A program made the position numbers and the translations under genes. From Clostridia bacterium (lineage in GTDB: Bacteria > Bacillota > Clostridia > Christensenellales > CAG-314), in NCBI GenBank assembly GCA_017452035.1, contig JAFTNE010000035.1, positions 1-8,613 of the forward strand: a stretch of 8,613 nt of DNA, in the 5' to 3' direction. How positions within the stretch are numbered: position 1 is the stretch's first letter; the number at the start of each line of letters is the position of its first letter. Below, piece after piece: positions 5,586 through 8,613 of the stretch. The notes below the pieces were generated by a model, which had not been told where the DNA came from, made no database searches, and worked only from the letters and a program-made list of their open reading frames with translations.

Positions 5586-5617
5586 AAAGGACAGGCAAAG
5601 AACACCTGTCCTTTTTT
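5586..5617 (+). terminator. Intrinsic terminator of pyruvate kinase
   Basis: A 10-bp perfect stem AAAGGACAGG/CCTGTCCTTT (5586-5595 with 5605-5614) with a 9-base loop ends in a run of six T's (5612-5617). It starts 15 bases after the stop codon. Confidence 0.95.
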
Positions 5618-5726
5618 GTTGCCTAACACAAATACTCACAATAGTAATTTGTAGCCTCACTATAAAAGTAAAACAGCAACTTGTTGTTCACTAAAAAACA
5701 TGTAACAGCAAATGGATTTGCAAAAC

Positions 5727-5765
5727 AAAAAAGACAAAGCAACCAAAATGCTTTGTCCTTTTTTT
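5727..5765 (-). terminator. Bidirectional terminator between convergent genes
   Basis: A 9-bp perfect stem GACAAAGCA/TGCTTTGTC (5733-5741 with 5749-5757) with a 7-base loop has six A's on the left (T's for minus transcripts) and seven T's on the right (5759-5765). It ends the membrane-protein gene whose stop is at 5788, and it backs up the pyruvate kinase terminator for plus-strand transcripts. Confidence 0.93.
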
Positions 5766-5787
5766 GCGTAAATATAATGTATGTTAG

Positions 5788-6657
5788 TTATTTTTCATCA
5801 TAGTAGGGGCAATCTTGTGTAGTGGACCACAATCTGCCACATGTGTAGCAAGAAGGTTTGCCCTTACTGTCGAAGTGGAAACTCTTGCAATTGTGACAAT
5901 TTACCTTTTTCGAGCGAGTGGTTGCGCCACTAAAATCGCCACGAGCCACATCAACAACAGCTGCAGCAACACCACCAAAAAGTCCCAAAACTTGGTTGAG
6001 GGCAAAAACCACAACAACAAGCGCAAGTGCGCCAGCCACAATCAGTATGCAAAAGGTTGCTGTAAATTCTTCGTTGATGGCAAATTGAATTTCTGGGAAC
6101 ATTTGGTCAATTTGTGCAGTTGATGGAATGTCAATGCTAAACAATGGAAGTACAAAAGACAAAGCCACAGCCACAATAAATAGCAATATGATTACAGTAC
6201 GGAAAAACTTTATCAAACGATCGGAAAAGTTACTATTGAGATGCAAGCCCCAAACACCATCTAAAATCATCGAGCGCAATGCAATCAACACAGCTGAGAT
6301 AAGAGCGAAAATGCCAAGCATTTTTTCCAACGGAAAATTCTCCGTTGAGTCGGCCAATGTGAGTTGCAAGAATAAATTTCCTGCGCATAACACAATAAAT
6401 GCAAACGTACCCCACAAATTTTTGCGTTCAATGAATGGTATATATTCGGGGATAACGTTAAATTCGTATGTGTTGGAGTAAGTAATTATAAAAAACACCG
6501 GCAAAATGATTGTAGCAAAAATAAGCAATCTGCCTTCCAAAAGTGGCATTTCCCACTTACCTGTCTCTCCAAGAGTTTCTGATGGACAGTAGTTAGGTAC
6601 AAAAAGAATGATTAGCAACAATGCAATGGAGATAAGTATAAATACAGTTTTACTCAT
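5788..6657 (-). CDS. Uncharacterised six-span membrane protein with a C-terminal zinc-ribbon-like tail
   Basis: The product is 289 residues and I do not recognise a family. Hydrophobic spans are visible at about 4-22, 44-61, 82-102, 113-131, 155-175 and 203-229. The tail after the last span contains Cys254-x2-Cys257-x12-Cys270-x2-Cys273 and a further Cys283, a spacing suited to one structural zinc ion. The basic RSKK (248-251) before it suggests a cytoplasmic tail by the positive-inside rule. The ATG at 6657 opens directly into the first span (MSKTVFILIS). The ORF is open back to 6744, but the extra residues are polar and Cys-rich and lack a ribosome binding site. The only Shine-Dalgarno candidate for 6657, AAAGGG, is rather distant. 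It lies 101 bases after the DUF1846 gene with no terminator between, so it may share that transcript. Confidence 0.85.
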   Translation of the reverse strand: MSKTVFILISIALLLIILFVPNYCPSETLGETGKWEMPLLEGRLLIFATIILPVFFIITYSNTYEFNVIPEYIPFIERKNLWGTFAFIVLCAGNLFLQLTLADSTENFPLEKMLGIFALISAVLIALRSMILDGVWGLHLNSNFSDRLIKFFRTVIILLFIVAVALSFVLPLFSIDIPSTAQIDQMFPEIQFAINEEFTATFCILIVAGALALVVVVFALNQVLGLFGGVAAAVVDVARGDFSGATTRSKKVNCHNCKSFHFDSKGKPSCYTCGRLWSTTQDCPYYDEK

Positions 6658-6758
6658 AGTAATTTTTCCCTTTATTTTGTCACAACAGTATTGACACCGT
6701 TGCCATATGCTAACTTGGTACGACTTGCGTGTAGTTTGTATCAAAATTTGAAATATGC

Positions 6759-8240
6759 TTAGTCAAAATACACTTGGTTTGTTGCATAAATTGGATCGCT
6801 TGTGGCGTTGATGCCCAACTTGCGATAGATTTTTGCATCAGCTTTTGGAGGAATTGCCGTTGTATTCAGTTGACATCCACGCAGTTTGCCAATTTGCTCC
6901 AATGCCAAGCTTGCCATTGGATTTACAAACTTGGATGCCGAAAGGGCAATAAGTGCCTCCTCAATATGCAGTTCGGCCGAGTGTTCGCCAAAACTTTCCG
7001 TTTTGAGTTTTTGTATTGGCTCCAATGCGCTACCAGCAATAAGTGGAACGTCTGGCAGACCTGCCAAAACCTTCAACGCGTTCAAAATTACTGCTGAGCC
7101 ACAGCTCATAAGTGGGGATGTTTTACCAAAGATGTAGGTGCCGTCAGCAAGTTCGATACAAGCAACAGGGCCATCCTTGCCCTCGCTGTGAGCGCGAGCC
7201 TTTTCGATAACGGGACGGTTTTTTGCTTTGAGGTCCAACTTGGTCATCATAAGTTTGAGTTTTTCCACCAATGCCTCGGAGCAGTTGCCCTTTCTGCACT
7301 CTACGCGCGCGTTCATATATCTACGAATAACCTCTTGCTTGGCTGCATCACAGCAAACTTGGTCATCACTGATACAGTAACCCACCATGTTTACGCCCAT
7401 ATCTGTGGGAGATTTGTAGGGGCTTGTACCCAAAACGCGAGTGAAAATGGCATTTAGCACGGGGAAAACTGCAACGTCTCGGTTGTAGTTGACAGCGTAC
7501 TGACCATATGCTTGCAAGTGCCATGGGTCAATCATGTTGAGGTCATCAAGGTCGGCTGTGGCCGATTCGTAGGCAATGTTTACTGGGTGGTTAAGTGTCA
7601 AGTTCCATACGGGGAAGGTTTCGTACTTGGCATAGCCCGATTTGATGCCGTGTTGAGCATCGTGGTAAATTTGTGACAAACAGGTTGCCATCTTGCCACT
7701 GCCAGGACCAGGGGCAGTTACAACCACGACGTTACGAGAGGTTTTGATGTAGTCGTTTTTGCCAAAGCCCTCTGGCGAAACAATATGGGATACCTTTGTT
7801 GGGTAGCCATCAATGTTGTAGGTGCGATACACCTTGATGCCGTTGGCCTCCAGTTTTCGTTGGAAGTTTACTGCTGCTACGTTGGACTCGTCAAATTGCG
7901 AGAAAACCACACTACCAACGTACAAACCAATGCGAGTAAGTTCGTCATAGCCTCTTAAAACATCCTGCTCGTAGGTGATACCAAGGTCTTGGCGCAGTTT
8001 GTTGTGAGCAATGTCCACTGCAGAAATAACAATGATAATTTCCACTTGGTCTTTCATTGTGGTGAGCATTTTTACCTTTGCGTCCGGCTCAAAACCTGGC
8101 AATACGCGTGATGCATGGTAGTCGTCAAAAAGCTTTCCACCAAACTCGATGTAAAGTTTTCCACCAAACTCACTTACGCGTTCCATAATTTTTTCACGTT
8201 GAAGTTCCAAATATTTGGCGTTGTTAAATCCTATTTTCAT
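6759..8240 (-). CDS. DUF1846 (UPF0371) family protein
   Basis: The 493-residue product matches the DUF1846/UPF0371 family across its length, including MKIGFNNAKYLE at the start, EFGGKLFDDYHASRVLPGF (32-50) and VTAPGPGSGKMATCLSQ (174-190). The GPGSGK stretch resembles a phosphate-binding loop, and structures of the family are described as having nucleotide-binding-like folds (from memory), but no reaction is established. There is no signal peptide or membrane span, so it should be cytoplasmic. The ORF extends to 8354, but the ATG at 8240 fits the family start and has GAGGA (8248-8252) seven bases upstream. The ATG overlaps the phosphoesterase stop as ATGA, so translation is probably coupled. 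The neighbouring repeated EFGGKL (24-29, 32-37) appears to be normal for the family. Confidence 0.95.
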   Translation of the reverse strand: MKIGFNNAKYLELQREKIMERVSEFGGKLYIEFGGKLFDDYHASRVLPGFEPDAKVKMLTTMKDQVEIIIVISAVDIAHNKLRQDLGITYEQDVLRGYDELTRIGLYVGSVVFSQFDESNVAAVNFQRKLEANGIKVYRTYNIDGYPTKVSHIVSPEGFGKNDYIKTSRNVVVVTAPGPGSGKMATCLSQIYHDAQHGIKSGYAKYETFPVWNLTLNHPVNIAYESATADLDDLNMIDPWHLQAYGQYAVNYNRDVAVFPVLNAIFTRVLGTSPYKSPTDMGVNMVGYCISDDQVCCDAAKQEVIRRYMNARVECRKGNCSEALVEKLKLMMTKLDLKAKNRPVIEKARAHSEGKDGPVACIELADGTYIFGKTSPLMSCGSAVILNALKVLAGLPDVPLIAGSALEPIQKLKTESFGEHSAELHIEEALIALSASKFVNPMASLALEQIGKLRGCQLNTTAIPPKADAKIYRKLGINATSDPIYATNQVYFD

Positions 8241-8613
8241 GGTTTTATCCTCAAAAAGTAAAAGTTGTAAAGTTGCTCGCCACAAGGTATTTGTTGCATA
8301 TCTTGGTGGACTTGTTGCATATCGTAGTGAATACGCACACGACTGTACGTCCAACTGTTGTCGTCATACTCAATCACAATGCCTTGCGCCCACGCGTTGG
8401 GGTGGCAACCAAGGCTACCCACGTTTACGTACACGCGCTGGCCAACCACGTCAGCATACTCGTGCTTGTGACCAAAAAATATGGCATCGTAGTTTTTGAA
8501 ATCTTTCAACAGAACGTCGAAATTTTGTGGCGTTTGAGTGTTTTGTATGGGTAAAAATGGAAAGTCCTCAAAGTAGGTGTTGGATGCGTTCCAGTCAAAT
8601 GGGTAATGGCAAA
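8237..8613 (-). CDS. Metallophosphoesterase (calcineurin-like, YfcE/MJ0936 type), C-terminal part
   Basis: The last 124 residues are visible; the start lies beyond the right edge. CHYPFDW (1-7) fits the conserved His motif of the metallophosphoesterase core. FGHKHEY (47-52) corresponds to the GHxH metal-binding motif, and VNVGSLG (62-68) to the V-N-x-G-S motif that closes the fold in the YfcE/MJ0936 group. Such enzymes are two-metal phosphodiesterases or phosphatases; the substrate cannot be read from this fragment. A TTG at 8509 sits inside the domain and is not a start. The stop overlaps the DUF1846 ATG by four bases, so this gene should be first or internal in the same operon. The C-terminus has a short repetitive stretch, DMQQVHQDMQQ (97-107). 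Confidence 0.92.
   Translation of the reverse strand, partial: CHYPFDWNASNTYFEDFPFLPIQNTQTPQNFDVLLKDFKNYDAIFFGHKHEYADVVGQRVYVNVGSLGCHPNAWAQGIVIEYDDNSWTYSRVRIHYDMQQVHQDMQQIPCGEQLYNFYFLRIKP

Noticed and set aside
5708..5721. GCAAAT-GG-ATTTGC palindrome in the convergent gap
   Set aside because: The arms are short and lie between two terminators where no promoter is expected. GCAAAT/ATTTGC words are compositionally common in this window.
6658..6758. Possible promoter (TTAGCA-17-TACTGT) before the membrane-protein gene
   Set aside because: Both hexamers match the sigma-A consensus poorly, far below the other two promoters, so read-through from DUF1846 is as likely.
8126..8172. Repeated EFGGKL coding unit in DUF1846 as a possible recent duplication
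   Set aside because: FGGKLYxEFGGKL appears, from memory, to be the normal N-terminus of this family, so it is probably ancestral.
8241..8354. 38-residue N-terminal extension of DUF1846
   Set aside because: It overlaps the phosphoesterase coding sequence, lacks family similarity, and the ATG at 8240 has a ribosome binding site and the ATGA overlap.

Overview
The window reads as ordinary chromosome from a low-to-mid GC, anaerobic Gram-positive bacterium, most likely an uncultured gut-type Clostridia lineage. This rests on an 8-Fe ferredoxin beside pyruvate kinase, strong AGGAGG-type ribosome binding sites, consensus sigma-A promoters, T-rich intrinsic terminators, and DUF1846, M32-peptidase and YpsC-type methyltransferase proteins that look clostridial. 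The lineage is an inference from memory of these families; no rRNA or other marker is present. I see no tRNA, CRISPR array, insertion sequence or phage gene.

Layout, left to right. Minus strand: the first 150 codons of an unrecognised protein, cut by the left edge (1-451); a 347-base gap with a GC-rich hairpin flanked by two copies of a 25-bp repeat, ending in the terminator of the next gene; a THUMP-domain SAM-dependent RNA methyltransferase (799-1917); an M32 carboxypeptidase (2006-3490); a 256-base gap with two hairpins and the ferredoxin terminator; a 56-residue 2[4Fe-4S] ferredoxin (3747-3917). Plus strand: pyruvate kinase (4149-5570), divergent from the ferredoxin and driven by a very similar promoter. 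Next is a convergent gap with two strong terminators. Minus strand again: a six-span membrane protein with a cysteine-rich, zinc-ribbon-like tail (5788-6657), a DUF1846 protein (6759-8240), and the C-terminal part of a calcineurin-like metallophosphoesterase (8237 to the right edge).

How the genes may work together. Pyruvate kinase makes pyruvate and ATP at the end of glycolysis. The ferredoxin could accept electrons from pyruvate oxidation, so the divergent pair is metabolically sensible. The phosphoesterase and DUF1846 genes overlap by ATGA and should be translationally coupled; the membrane protein lies 101 bases further on with no terminator visible between, so it may belong to the same transcript. 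The carboxypeptidase and methyltransferase may also be co-transcribed (88-base gap, no terminator), but their jobs are unrelated.

No clearly new system is visible. The most interesting items are the repeat-hairpin-repeat arrangement near the left edge, a palindromic motif shared by the leaders of pyruvate kinase and the M32 peptidase, the uncharacterised membrane protein with a metal-binding tail, and the unrecognised left-edge protein.
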